Assembly (NCBI GenBank): GCA_903945375.1 | Contig: CAJAVP010000059.1 | Coordinates: 1-33,193 of the forward strand | Direction of reading: 5' to 3' | From: an uncultured Methylococcaceae bacterium | GTDB taxonomy: Bacteria; Pseudomonadota; Gammaproteobacteria; Methylococcales; Methylomonadaceae | DNA length: 33,193 nt | Notes under the pieces: model-generated | Seen by the model: only the letters and a program-made list of their open reading frames with translations | Database searches by the model: none | Told to the model about the DNA's origin: nothing | Position numbers and translations under genes: made by a program | Shown: positions 9,731 through 17,077 of the stretch, piece by piece | Layout: every line of letters begins with the position of its first letter | Numbering within the stretch: position 1 is the first letter of the stretch

Positions 9731-10156
9731 CTACGCTTGATTATCCGCCTTACGCTGCTCGGCCAGCTGATTAAACGCCGCCATTGCGCCTATTTCCAAC
9801 GCTTGAATATCGTCAAACAACTGGCGTTGCGTGGTTTTATGTGAAACTTGCAGTCCAATGACTGCCACCACAGCGGCATAATCCAAGCCCGTTATGGCAT
9901 CAAAACTAAACCGCCACTGACTTTGTAGTTCGGCAAACAGCTCAACAGCTGACCAGGACTCGGCATACACGACAAAATCAGTCGCTAACTTATCCGCTGA
10001 CAACCAGTCGATAAACCACCAAGGACGCTCTAGCAGCGAGGGCGTCACGATTTTAGGTAAATCAGGCACGCAAAAAAATTCAGTATCGGATAGCTTAGCG
10101 GCCTTGGGCGCAGCCAGCGCGTCACCCATCGCAAACACATAGCCCGCCGCGATTAG
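9731..10156 (-). CDS. Tail assembly chaperone, frameshift-dependent C-terminal domain (T part of GT)
   Basis: This frame is open from before the end of the G gene and has no good start of its own; the first candidate is a GTG at 10138 without an evident ribosome site. A -1 shift at the GGGAAAC heptamer (10156-10162) joins it to the upstream gene with the first new codon CTA at 10156, giving a 282-residue G-T fusion. The C-terminal half holds an aromatic-rich start (WWFIDWLSADKLATDF, ELQSQWRF) and a helical end (LFDDIQALEIGAMAAFNQLAEQRK). In lambda and most siphophages the GT fusion recruits the tape measure and tail tube during assembly and is absent from the mature tail. Its place directly upstream of the tape measure fits. 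The GTG start remains an alternative. Confidence 0.8.
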   Translation of the reverse strand, partial: LIAAGYVFAMGDALAAPKAAKLSDTEFFCVPDLPKIVTPSLLERPWWFIDWLSADKLATDFVVYAESWSAVELFAELQSQWRFSFDAITGLDYAAVVAVIGLQVSHKTTQRQLFDDIQALEIGAMAAFNQLAEQRKADNQA

Positions 10157-10578
10157 TTTCCCCGGCGTGCCTTCTTATAATCCGCGCTAGTCAACCCACG
10201 CTGTACTGCCATAAACGCATCAGCAATAGGTTGTTGTAACCAGCTTTCTGCCAAAATAGCGTCTAACACCTCAGGCGAAAACGCTATCGGTTGGTTTTGC
10301 GCATCCAGCAAAGGGGTAATGTTTTTAATATACGGGGCCGCGACAACAGTGATCGACTCACGCGCTTCCGCGAGATCCGCATCAGATAACGACTCGGGTT
10401 TTGTTCGTACCAAAAACGATAACTCATCCCAACGCTCTGAAATTCCCTTCCAGATCGCCTTATCGACAATCTCAATTTCCACATCAAACCGATGCACCAG
10501 CACCTTATCCCCATCCAGCGGTTCTTTCGCTTCGATAGGCACACTGCGCGTGGTTTTTTTACTGATAACTAAAGCCAT
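10153..10578 (-). CDS. Tail assembly chaperone, G-type
   Basis: A 141-residue protein starting at ATG 10578 with AAGGA six to seven bases upstream. The N-terminus is charged (MALVISKKTTRSVPIEAKEP) and the middle has WKGISERWDELSFLVRTKPE. The end, LTSADYKKARRGN, is followed by TAA. No enzyme motif is visible. The assignment rests on position between tail tube and tape measure, on size, and on the slippery heptamer at its last codons that leads into a second open frame, the hallmark of siphophage tail chaperone pairs. It would coat the tape measure during tail assembly. Confidence 0.82.
   Translation of the reverse strand: MALVISKKTTRSVPIEAKEPLDGDKVLVHRFDVEIEIVDKAIWKGISERWDELSFLVRTKPESLSDADLAEARESITVVAAPYIKNITPLLDAQNQPIAFSPEVLDAILAESWLQQPIADAFMAVQRGLTSADYKKARRGN
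10156..10162 (-). promoter_or_regulatory. Programmed -1 ribosomal frameshift site
   Basis: On the coding strand the zero frame reads CGG GGA AAC TAA, so the heptamer G GGA AAC fits X XXY YYZ exactly and lies immediately before the stop. Slipping back one base re-pairs as GGG AAA and continues CTA ATC GCG into a frame that stays open for 141 more codons. Lambda G/GT uses the very similar GGGAAAG. Confidence 0.85.
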
Positions 10579-10601
10579 GATGATTCCTTAAACAGTCGGA
10601 A

Positions 10602-10693
10602 GGTGGGCAGAACTGCACTGCCCACCGTTTTAACTTAGTACAAATAAGGTGGGCAGCACTGCACTGCTCACTGTTTTAACTTAGTACAAATAC
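10602..10693. repeat. 46-bp tandem duplication with hairpins at the 3' end of the fibre-like gene
   Basis: Copy A (10602-10647) and copy B (10648-10693) are 46 bp each and differ at about five positions. Each begins with ggtgggcag and ends with ttagtacaaata. Copy B contains the last codons and stop of the gene at 10681, so copy A is a fossil of that gene end. Copy A forms a perfect 9-bp stem GGTGGGCAG/CTGCCCACC; the stem in copy B is decayed. No T run follows, so a classical terminator is unlikely. Confidence 0.88.
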
Positions 10694-11433
10694 TGAACTT
10701 GAACGCCGTTGCTGTTCCATTGCCCTGAAGTTGGCAACGCCAAAATAAAGGTTTTACCGGAAATATCCGTGACATCGATAGTTAACGCGACATCCCATGA
10801 TAGGCCGTCTGGATCGGTATAACGCACCGTGGCAAAGTTCATAATGCCCTGCAGACCATTGCGCGGTGCGTTTGATAAAACAATCTTATCATTTGCAACG
10901 ACTAACACTTCCAAGACCGGACGCGCGGTTAACGCATCGGCATAGGCTTTTAATGACGCTTCTAAAGCGGTATCGGCAGCGGCAAAAGCCACACGGATTG
11001 CACCGGTTTCGGTTTGCACTTCACCGAGTGTATCCATAGCCGTTGTTGCCGTGCCTTTAATTTCCGCAATGGCGGCAGTAATCGCAGCCGCTACATTGGC
11101 ATTCGGATCAACCGCGATATAGTCGGCAATTTCTTTCAGCGTGTTTAACGCCGCCGGCGCATTACCTACGACATCTGCAATTTCTTTACGGAATGAGCCA
11201 GCCGTTAAGGCATCACCATTGACCGTATCTAACAGCGCTTTATTCGTCGATACCGTTGCAGAAATAGCATTCTCAGCCGCAACACGAAGTAAATTTTCAG
11301 CGGTAGCCGCACTTTCAACGCCGCTAATCGCCGCTTGACGTGCGATAACTTCATTACTGTCTGCAATAGCCAAAGCGGCTAATTGAGCGTCTAAACCTGC
11401 GATTAACGCGGTACTGCGTTTAATAAAACCCAT
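10681..11433 (-). CDS. Fibre-like tail protein with helical shaft
   Basis: A 250-residue protein starting at ATG 11433 behind TGGAGA at about eight bases. Residues 1-165 are Ala-rich and helical, with the segment NAPAALNTLKEIADYI-x-DPNAN (about 90-115), close to the APAALDTLKELA-DP motif common in trimeric phage tail fibres. After residue 170 comes a beta-rich domain (VLEVLVVANDKIVLSN, GKTFILALPTSGQWNSNGVQVQYLY). It lies between tail tube and chaperones, an unusual place for a fibre, so it might be a decoration or whisker protein of the tail tube. The C-terminal codons lie in the duplicated 46-bp element. Confidence 0.65.
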   Translation of the reverse strand: MGFIKRSTALIAGLDAQLAALAIADSNEVIARQAAISGVESAATAENLLRVAAENAISATVSTNKALLDTVNGDALTAGSFRKEIADVVGNAPAALNTLKEIADYIAVDPNANVAAAITAAIAEIKGTATTAMDTLGEVQTETGAIRVAFAAADTALEASLKAYADALTARPVLEVLVVANDKIVLSNAPRNGLQGIMNFATVRYTDPDGLSWDVALTIDVTDISGKTFILALPTSGQWNSNGVQVQYLY

Positions 11434-11466
11434 GATAATTCTCCAAAAGTTAATTTCCCGTTTTGC

Positions 11467-11676
11467 TTAGTCGGGCAACTGAGAACGACTCGCTTGCGCG
11501 TGCCGGATAAACTGGCGCACCAAATCAAACTCAGCCTTGACCGTTGCGCTGTAAACATCGCGAAGGCGTTTGCATTCGCTTAAACTAATCAATAAATGAA
11601 ACTCACCGGGTTTAATCTCATAAGGCGTACCCTGTACCGCCGCCCATGCGGCAAAATAATGGTCGCGCACAATCAT
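11467..11676 (-). CDS. Small tail-region protein, function unknown
   Basis: A 69-residue protein starting at ATG 11676, which overlaps the TGA of the previous gene (ATGA). A longer frame starting at 11709 would sit inside that gene and begins with an unlikely Cys-rich stretch. The sequence MIVRDHYFAAWAAVQGTPYEIKPGEFHLL... is mixed in charge with no membrane segment or metal site. The tight coupling shows that it belongs to the tail operon. I do not recognise the family. Confidence 0.65.
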   Translation of the reverse strand: MIVRDHYFAAWAAVQGTPYEIKPGEFHLLISLSECKRLRDVYSATVKAEFDLVRQFIRHAQASRSQLPD

Positions 11677-12023
11677 GTGGCAACCAAATAAGAAACAACC
11701 GCATAACACCCCGTTAAATCGGTTTGGGTATCCAAAAAAATCAAAGATTGCGCCTCTACCTTAACGTTATCCATTTCACCCATAACCCAGTCCCCGTGTT
11801 CTTGCCAGAACACCAAAGCTAAATCAAACACCACCGCGTTATTCAGCGGCAGACTCGGCAACGTACATCGATGAGCAACAATCGGCAGTCTTGCTGTCGT
11901 GACCAACGCCACCCCAGCCGCGCCTTTATCACCTTTAATCCCCATCGGACCAGACGGGCCTTGTTTGCCCGCTGTTAAAACCGTGACGACGCGATTGAGC
12001 GTCGTTAACACTGCCATTATCAT
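11673..12023 (-). CDS. Small tail protein with collagen-like segment
   Basis: A 116-residue protein. The stop of the upstream gene and this ATG share a base (TAATG at 12023), which supports this start; a second ATG two codons later is equally possible. Residues of about 19-36 form a short Gly-X-Y run (GKQGPSGPMGIKGDKGAAG), typical of linkers in phage fibres. The C-terminal part (FDLALVFWQEHGDWVMGEMDNVKVEAQSLIFLDTQTDLTG...) is probably beta-rich. It could be a small fibre or attachment protein. Confidence 0.65.
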   Translation of the reverse strand: MIMAVLTTLNRVVTVLTAGKQGPSGPMGIKGDKGAAGVALVTTARLPIVAHRCTLPSLPLNNAVVFDLALVFWQEHGDWVMGEMDNVKVEAQSLIFLDTQTDLTGCYAVVSYLVAT

Positions 12024-12376
12024 TAACGCGTTCTCAGCGTTAGTTTGCCTAGCGCGAGCGTATTAACAAAGCCCGATAAATCCTTCGTGCGAACGAAATA
12101 AGCAAACGTGCCGGCCCCAAGTGCCAGCGTTTGATCATCCGTAACTGTAATCAGAATGTTGTAATCTGTGCCGCCTAACACAACCCCGTTTTGCTCGTTG
12201 ATCACTAACACTGGATCGAGATCATTAGCTTGTTTGCGTATTTCCAGATCAACAGTCCAGCCGGTCACATCAATCAGCACGTTTTGATCATCAGCATGAC
12301 GAAACGCCATTTGCAGCGTGTCTTGCACATATTCTTGATAATTAATTTTTGCGGTATTACTTTCAATGGTCGGCAT
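12023..12376 (-). CDS. Small beta-sandwich tail protein
   Basis: A 117-residue protein starting at ATG 12376. The pattern LQMAFRHADDQNVLIDVTGWTVDLEIRK ... GGTDYNILITVTDDQTLALGAGTFAYFVRTKD is like the N-terminal immunoglobulin-like domain of phage baseplate upper proteins and related small tail proteins, with alternating strands and a GTF-Y-V motif. It lies downstream of the tail tube and is coupled to the collagen-like gene by TAATG. It may anchor the next two proteins to the tail, which is inference. Confidence 0.65.
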   Translation of the reverse strand: MPTIESNTAKINYQEYVQDTLQMAFRHADDQNVLIDVTGWTVDLEIRKQANDLDPVLVINEQNGVVLGGTDYNILITVTDDQTLALGAGTFAYFVRTKDLSGFVNTLALGKLTLRTR

Positions 12377-12399
12377 TAGGAAAAGTCCTAGATAAGTAG

Positions 12400-12424
12400 G
12401 GTAGGCAGTGCTTTTCTGCCCACC
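12400..12424. repeat. Hairpin related to the 10602 element
   Basis: GGTAGGCAG (12400-12408) and CTGCCCACC (12416-12424) form a 9-bp stem with one wobble and a short loop. The sequence matches the stem of the 10602 repeat, so this is another copy of the same ggtgggcag palindromic element, in the 69-bp gap after the tail tube gene. Confidence 0.7.
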
Positions 12425-12445
12425 TTTCGGGTTAATGATGCAAAA

Positions 12446-14065
12446 CTATTGCAACACCATCTGCCAATCGCCACCGTCTGAGGTCGGCACCATCGATAAA
12501 TCTAACGACAACATTTGTACACCGTCTTTTTCTGAATCGGATGGATTAGACAACTGCACGGATTGGGCGAATAGCGCAATCTGATTACCGATTGGCCCGT
12601 GCGTAAACGCAAACACCGTTTTACGACCGGTTTTCACAAGCTCATAAAAATCCATCTCAGATTGCTTGGGCGCCCAAATGCCGACCGAACCCTTAACAGC
12701 ACGATCTTTAATGTAAACCGCTTCAAACCCCGGGCAATTGGTATGCACCACCTCGTTACCGGCATCAAAACTGATTTTGTCAGTGACCGTGTTAGCGTAA
12801 TCGCCAATAATCAAATCCTTAGTATTTTCAAAATTGACCGGCACCGGCTCTACCCACTTGCTCACGTCATAAGTAGGCAAAGATGCATCTTCATAGCGAT
12901 CAACAATACCCGTGTACGTAAATTTTGCCGTGGGCAATTGACCGGTCGAGAAATCCATCGTGAACGTTCCCATTGCTCCTGTGAAGGTGTGCAGCGCCCC
13001 ATCTTCGTAGTAATAAATCGTATTGGTTTTAAACGCCGTCGAAATGGGGTAGTAGCGCACAAACGGATTAATCACGTAAGGTATTCCGGTTGTGATAGTC
13101 TTAGAGAACGGTTTGCCGACCGTGGCGATTTTTGTACTGCCGTCATAATTGATAATCAACCGACGTTCCGGAATGCTGTAAAGCGTTGTAGTGGCAGCGG
13201 CAAACTGCAACGCGGTTGTTAGTTCAATGACTTTGGTAGCGACCGTGCTGCTTTTAATTTTGCGCTCTTCGATCAATGAATACGTGCTACTCGAGGTCGG
13301 TAGTGCTGATAATTTTTTATCTAACGTCACCGTCAACCCCGACTTACTCGCAATTTTGCGAATGTCGGTTTTTGAACCCGTGGTCACTCGCAAAAAACAA
13401 CCCGTTAAGTCCATTGTCTTGTTGATATAATTTGCCACCACTTGCAATATGACTTGTTTGTTCATAACGGTTACCCCGGGTTGTGCTGGCAACGTGCCGG
13501 ACGTATGTGTTAGACGAGCAATGCCGCCGACTAACTCATCATTCTCAACTAAGCTCGTATCTGCTGTCGCTAAAGTAAACGAAAGTTTATCCGCCGTACC
13601 GCTAGCACAGGTGTTGCTAGCTAAGGAGACCAATACCGAGGTGCCACAAAAAATGTCATTAGTGCTAGAAGAACCGGCCTCTAACGTCAACGTGTTTGAC
13701 GTACCCGCCGCTGCATTACCCGAAATAGCTTGTGTAGAGGCATATTGCGCCACGCCACAGCCGGTCATCAACACATCCCACGCAGGAACAGTTCCGGGTG
13801 TGGGTACACCATTTGCATCACCACCAATCGCCAAGGCAATTTCCATTTCAATACTGCCTTCGTAACTTGAAATAATCTTGCCTCCACTGCCTAAAAAAGG
13901 TCTGATACTGTTGCGATCAATCGCCTTGGTTTCCATTTTTTTGACCGTCAACGATTCTAAATAAATCCCATTTGCAGAAGTAGGTGAACTATCTGTGCCA
14001 ATAGTGCCTTCTTGCTTGACTAACACAAAACGTTTACGATTTAAACGGGGGGTCGGCAGGCTCAT
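12446..14065 (-). CDS. Major tail tube protein, siphophage type
   Basis: A 539-residue protein starting at ATG 14065, overlapping the stop of the 56-residue gene (ATGA). The N-terminus matches the siphophage tail-tube family: FVLVKQEGTIGTDSSPTSANGIYLES..., then RNSIRPFLGSGGKIISSYEGSIEMEIALA, and WDVLMTGCG. The C-terminal part returns to the pattern (FENTKDLIIGDY, KGSVGIWAP, GNQIALFAQSVQLSNPS, QMLSLDLSMVP). The middle (about 110-300) looks like inserted Ser/Thr-rich beta domains, making it longer than typical relatives of about 300 residues, perhaps exposed on the tube. It would polymerise into the tail tube. There is no sheath gene beside it, so the tail is probably non-contractile. Confidence 0.85.
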   Translation of the reverse strand: MSLPTPRLNRKRFVLVKQEGTIGTDSSPTSANGIYLESLTVKKMETKAIDRNSIRPFLGSGGKIISSYEGSIEMEIALAIGGDANGVPTPGTVPAWDVLMTGCGVAQYASTQAISGNAAAGTSNTLTLEAGSSSTNDIFCGTSVLVSLASNTCASGTADKLSFTLATADTSLVENDELVGGIARLTHTSGTLPAQPGVTVMNKQVILQVVANYINKTMDLTGCFLRVTTGSKTDIRKIASKSGLTVTLDKKLSALPTSSSTYSLIEERKIKSSTVATKVIELTTALQFAAATTTLYSIPERRLIINYDGSTKIATVGKPFSKTITTGIPYVINPFVRYYPISTAFKTNTIYYYEDGALHTFTGAMGTFTMDFSTGQLPTAKFTYTGIVDRYEDASLPTYDVSKWVEPVPVNFENTKDLIIGDYANTVTDKISFDAGNEVVHTNCPGFEAVYIKDRAVKGSVGIWAPKQSEMDFYELVKTGRKTVFAFTHGPIGNQIALFAQSVQLSNPSDSEKDGVQMLSLDLSMVPTSDGGDWQMVLQ

Positions 14066-14232
14066 TTTTGTACTCCAACATTGGGGATAGGTGCAGCGGC
14101 GGGCGCTGATACCGGAATCGGTGCGGCAACCGGCGCCACTGGCGCAGGTTCTTCACCGTCAAATAAAAAGTCATCCACATCGGCGCGATACACGCCTTGG
14201 CGACCCGATTGTTTTAATTCTTGCTCAGTCAT
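14062..14232 (-). CDS. Small Pro/Ala-rich protein
   Basis: A 56-residue open frame starting at ATG 14232 with a strong AGGAGG just upstream that overlaps the stop of the tail terminator gene, and ending in a TGA that overlaps the tail tube ATG. Residues 1-27 are polar (MTEQELKQSGRQGVYRADVD); residues 28-53 are almost only Pro, Ala and Val. The ribosome site and the coupling on both sides make it a real gene. The function is unknown; small proteins occur at this site upstream of tail tube or sheath genes in other phages. Confidence 0.75.
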   Translation of the reverse strand: MTEQELKQSGRQGVYRADVDDFLFDGEEPAPVAPVAAPIPVSAPAAAPIPNVGVQK

Positions 14233-14240
14233 AAGACCTC

Positions 14241-14687
14241 CTAATAATTCAGACGGTTAAAGCGCGTGAGAGAAAATCGGTCGATAAACTTAATCACTTG
14301 CTCAGTTTTTTGACTCAAATGAGCCGTCACATGAGCGACAGGTGAACCAGAATAATCCGGCAGCCAGCCACACAATGCAGTTAAAATTTCCCTTCGACAA
14401 TCGAACAATACCGCAGCATCCGCATCACAATAGACATCATTGATCGATGCCGAGCGGCGGATAACAAGCTCCACCGTGACCGTCGCCTTAACCAATTGCC
14501 TAAAATCATTCACTAAGCTATTGGGATGACTGTCTTCTTGTTCAAGATAAACAAAAGCGACTGGCGATTCATAATAATCAATCGTCAAGCTCGGGTCAGG
14601 TACGGTTAAAAACACCCGATCACATAAAATCGGACACGCCGTTTTTAAACGCTCCACCCAGGGTCGAACATCAGTTGGGCTTATCAT
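14241..14687 (-). CDS. Putative tail terminator protein
   Basis: A 148-residue protein starting at ATG 14687 inside the end of the holin gene (17-base overlap). The pattern (a helical start PWVERLKTACPILCDRVFLTVPDPS, strand YYESPVAFVYLEQEDSHPNS, LVKATVTVELVIRR, a helix FDCRREILTALCGWLP, and a final strand pair) fits small alpha/beta tail terminators or head-tail joining proteins. It precedes the tail tube gene, the usual place for a terminator, which caps the tube and joins it to the head. The assignment rests on position and shape rather than a diagnostic motif. Confidence 0.62.
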   Translation of the reverse strand: MISPTDVRPWVERLKTACPILCDRVFLTVPDPSLTIDYYESPVAFVYLEQEDSHPNSLVNDFRQLVKATVTVELVIRRSASINDVYCDADAAVLFDCRREILTALCGWLPDYSGSPVAHVTAHLSQKTEQVIKFIDRFSLTRFNRLNY

Positions 14688-15057
14688 TTGTCATCACTCG
14701 CGCTAATTTAGCTTCTACCAGTTTTTCAATAATGAAAATAGCGCGACTGCCCATGTGTCCTGAAATACCGACCATAGCCGCTGTTAATAACGAATTAAAC
14801 TGAGCGGATTGACAGAGTAAAAAAGTCAACACACCGACGAACCCTGAAATAAATAACTCGCCGACTAATTCAGCAAACGAAAACCGGATATGCCCTTCTT
14901 TGATTTTGCGTACATAGCTCGCAACACCGCCCCAAAATGAAAGGCCGATCATCCAAGCAAAGGGCATATACTCTTTATAAGAGTGAAATAAATCTGGTTC
15001 GTTTTGCATAAAATACTCAAAAGAGTTGTAAAAAGTTACTCGTTCCAAAGTACGCAT
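14671..15057 (-). CDS. Holin, LydA-like family
   Basis: A 128-residue membrane protein starting at ATG 15057. Its central part, SYVRKIKEGHIRFSFAELVGELFISGFVGVLTFLLCQSAQFNSLLTAAMVGISGHMGSRAIF, is close to the LydA/phage holin 3 superfamily, with hydrophobic stretches around residues 33-48, 65-85 and 90-105. Holins open the inner membrane at a set time so that the endolysin reaches the peptidoglycan. Here it lies four genes downstream of the endolysin, not next to it, so the lysis genes are split within the late operon. No spanin pair was recognised. Confidence 0.8.
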   Translation of the reverse strand: MRTLERVTFYNSFEYFMQNEPDLFHSYKEYMPFAWMIGLSFWGGVASYVRKIKEGHIRFSFAELVGELFISGFVGVLTFLLCQSAQFNSLLTAAMVGISGHMGSRAIFIIEKLVEAKLARVMTNDKPN

Positions 15058-15058
15058 C

Positions 15059-15697
15059 TTAACCGGCTAATTCTTGCCGCATCTGCTCCAGCAAATACAC
15101 CTTAAGCTGTGCATAATCAACAGTAGACACCCCCAAAAATGCGCGAGGGGGAAGACTCACCTGCCAGGCTGTTAAAGCCGCTGAAACCCGTAAGGTTTTT
15201 AAAATAGCCCCCGCCTGCGCGATGTTTAAATTTTCCGTAATCCATTTTTTACTTGGGGTTTGCCGACGACCACCGGGCAGACGGCGCTTAAACCCCACAT
15301 CCAGCAACGCTTTCGCTTGCGAGCGCGTCGCCGGTTGATTGCCAGACCTGGGCGGCATACCGGCTTTAAACTGTGCTAAGCTAACTGTTTGCGACAAGCC
15401 TAATTGTTGCCGTGCTGCAATTTGGCTTGAGCGCAACACGCGCCACCCGATCAACGCATCACGTTGACTTTTAGCGATGACTGATAGCAGCCGTCCTAGC
15501 TTGACCTCCATTTTTCGGCGACCTTGCTTGCGTGGCGCAAATGGACGGTCGTTAATATCGGTTTGAGTGTGTACGTGCGCTTTATCTAACCGCACTACCT
15601 CGTTAGCAATAGCGTTTATCATTCGAGACTGCAACCGCCCCGCACGTCTTAAGCGTTCACTGACCTCAGCACCGCCCGTTAAACGTATCTCACTCAT
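15059..15697 (-). CDS. S: Tail completion/virion morphogenesis protein, GpS-like
   Basis: A 212-residue basic protein starting at ATG 15697 in an ATGA overlap with the R-like gene. The ending LPPRAFLGVSTVDYAQLKVYLLEQM matches the P-R-x-FLG-hS end typical of the P2 GpS / Mu virion morphogenesis family, and the start (SERLRRAGRLQSRMINAIANEVV) and KQGRRKM fit too. In P2, S acts in tail completion next to R. It is somewhat longer than P2 S, with an Arg/Gln-rich middle. Keeping R and S with a siphophage-like tube is odd unless they work at the head-tail joint. Confidence 0.7.
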   Translation of the reverse strand: MSEIRLTGGAEVSERLRRAGRLQSRMINAIANEVVRLDKAHVHTQTDINDRPFAPRKQGRRKMEVKLGRLLSVIAKSQRDALIGWRVLRSSQIAARQQLGLSQTVSLAQFKAGMPPRSGNQPATRSQAKALLDVGFKRRLPGGRRQTPSKKWITENLNIAQAGAILKTLRVSAALTAWQVSLPPRAFLGVSTVDYAQLKVYLLEQMRQELAG

Positions 15698-16101
15698 GGC
15701 AACAACGCATAACGCTTTTGTTTAAATACCACATCGCCACTCGCCTGCTCGATCACCACGAGATTTTCCACAAACTTCACTTCAAATTCTAAATTGCAGC
15801 GATACACATCCAGCACAGAAACGCTGATATCAATATCGCGTTGTCCTAAATGATCGCCGTCAAATTCCAACAACCACGCCACCAGCCGCGCAAACAATTC
15901 GTTTTCATGCAGATTGGCTAGCGGATAATGGGTAATAAAAAAAGTACAGCTCACGTGTTTTTCAGCTAACACCACTTGATCCGACGCCGTCACTCGACCC
16001 GCAGGATACAGCGTCACTGAATCGACGACTGACTCAATTTGCTTAGCATCAACCAAATTGGCATTAATCAAATAAGCTGTTAATGCCTCTAATTTGTTCA
16101 T
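15694..16101 (-). CDS. R: Tail completion protein, GpR-like
   Basis: A 135-residue protein starting at ATG 16101 (ATGA with the L gene) and ending in an ATGA with the S-like gene. The order L-R-S is that of P2. The pattern is typical of the P2 R family: a helical start (LEALTAYLINANLV), a strand with basic or polar ends (VSCTFFITHYPL), then ELFARLVAWLLEFDGD followed by DIDISVSVLDVYRCNLEFEVKFVENLVV. It probably finishes the tail end or the head-tail connection. The call depends as much on gene order as on sequence. Confidence 0.65.
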   Translation of the reverse strand: MNKLEALTAYLINANLVDAKQIESVVDSVTLYPAGRVTASDQVVLAEKHVSCTFFITHYPLANLHENELFARLVAWLLEFDGDHLGQRDIDISVSVLDVYRCNLEFEVKFVENLVVIEQASGDVVFKQKRYALLP

Positions 16102-16592
16102 AACAGCGCGATCGTAGCAAATTGTGGATCACGAAAATCAGTATGAAAGACTATCGATAACAGTAACTCCATACCACTTTGCGCTTGCGTTAGCCAATAA
16201 TCCTCGGTTAATTGCGCATCGTGTGCCGCCTTGTCAGTTGGTAGGTGTTGCACGGTGTGTGCTTGCTTGAGCAGAAAGGCTTTAGCTTGGCAACACACTG
16301 CATGACTGTATAAAATCAACAGCGCTTCTTCATCATCAATCGGGTCGGTGTTCGCCAAGGCGTAGTTTTCTAAGCTTGTAAAGCCTTGATTTTCAATCGT
16401 CTCTTTCGCAACATATAATTTCCGGTTAATCTGCAAAATCGCTATCTTTATCGTGGTGCTAATTACCTCATCCGCATATTCCACCGGCACACGGTACTTT
16501 TCGGTTAAGTCCCCAATCGTGACATCCGGCCAAAAATTGTCGTTGGCTAGACTGCGATCAGTAGTTAATCGGGATTTACCACTGAGGCTCAT
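16098..16592 (-). CDS. L: Head completion protein, GpL-like
   Basis: A 164-residue protein starting at ATG 16592 in an ATGA overlap with the endolysin gene. The N-terminal part NDNFWPDVTIGDLTEKYRVPVEYADEVISTTIKIAILQINRKL is close to the P2 L pattern (N-x-FPD-x-L-x-D-R-x-YR-P-x-Y), and a helical end follows (LILYSHAVCCQAKAFLLKQ ... DYWLTQAQSGMELLLSIV). P2 L stabilises DNA-filled heads and forms the adaptor below the portal. In P2 it follows M directly; here the endolysin has been inserted between them. Confidence 0.82.
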   Translation of the reverse strand: MSLSGKSRLTTDRSLANDNFWPDVTIGDLTEKYRVPVEYADEVISTTIKIAILQINRKLYVAKETIENQGFTSLENYALANTDPIDDEEALLILYSHAVCCQAKAFLLKQAHTVQHLPTDKAAHDAQLTEDYWLTQAQSGMELLLSIVFHTDFRDPQFATIALL

Positions 16593-17050
16593 GGGTGTTT
16601 ACCCGTTGACATCAAGGTCGCCAGCTCAACAGCTCGGCCTTTCACTTGCCGTGACCAATTGCTTTCTAACATATGTAAAGACGCGCCGTGATACTCTTCA
16701 CGATTGAGACACGCAAAGGTATTGTTAAAACGCATCAATCCCTCGACACCCAAATTAAACGCCATATCAATTAGCACCGCTTGCCGCACTTCGTTAAGTT
16801 TTGGCCAGCAGGCTATTTTTTGTTCTAAAGTAAATTCAATGTGATCGACGCAACAGCGCAGTAATAAACTAGCCGCCGATTCTGTGATGCCGTGATGTTC
16901 AAAGTCGCTGATTTTTTCAGACGCTAAATCCAATGGATTGGCGTCTAAGTTATAGCCATAACCGATCGTTTTTTTGCCCGCTGTACAGCGGTAAACGCGA
17001 TCCCTAAAGCCTTCGTGTTTTTTGAGTAACTCAATAACTAATGCAACCAT
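16589..17050 (-). CDS. Endolysin, GH24 lysozyme (muramidase)
   Basis: A 153-residue enzyme starting at ATG 17050. It cleaves the beta-1,4 bond between N-acetylmuramic acid and N-acetylglucosamine. The active-site region HEGFRDRVYRCTAGKKTIGY gives Glu13, Cys22 and Thr28, spaced E-8-C-5-T, where T4 lysozyme has Glu11, Asp20 and Thr26; a Cys at the Asp position is known in several phage lysozymes. GYGYNLD and the later RQAVLIDMAFNLGVEGLMRF block are family hallmarks. No signal peptide or signal-anchor is seen, so release should depend on the holin. It is coupled to L by ATGA and separated from M by a 99-bp gap with a long hairpin. Confidence 0.92.
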   Translation of the reverse strand: MVALVIELLKKHEGFRDRVYRCTAGKKTIGYGYNLDANPLDLASEKISDFEHHGITESAASLLLRCCVDHIEFTLEQKIACWPKLNEVRQAVLIDMAFNLGVEGLMRFNNTFACLNREEYHGASLHMLESNWSRQVKGRAVELATLMSTGKHP

Positions 17051-17077
17051 ATTGACCTCGGTAAATAAAATTAGGTG

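Noticed and set aside
10602-10672. Rho-independent terminator after the fibre-like gene
   Set aside because: The hairpins are not followed by a T run on the transcribed strand, and the downstream chaperone genes need the same transcript.
12599-13865. Plus-strand frames of 138-207 codons opposite the tail tube gene
   Set aside because: They are antisense to a gene with clear family resemblance and show no recognisable motif or coupling.
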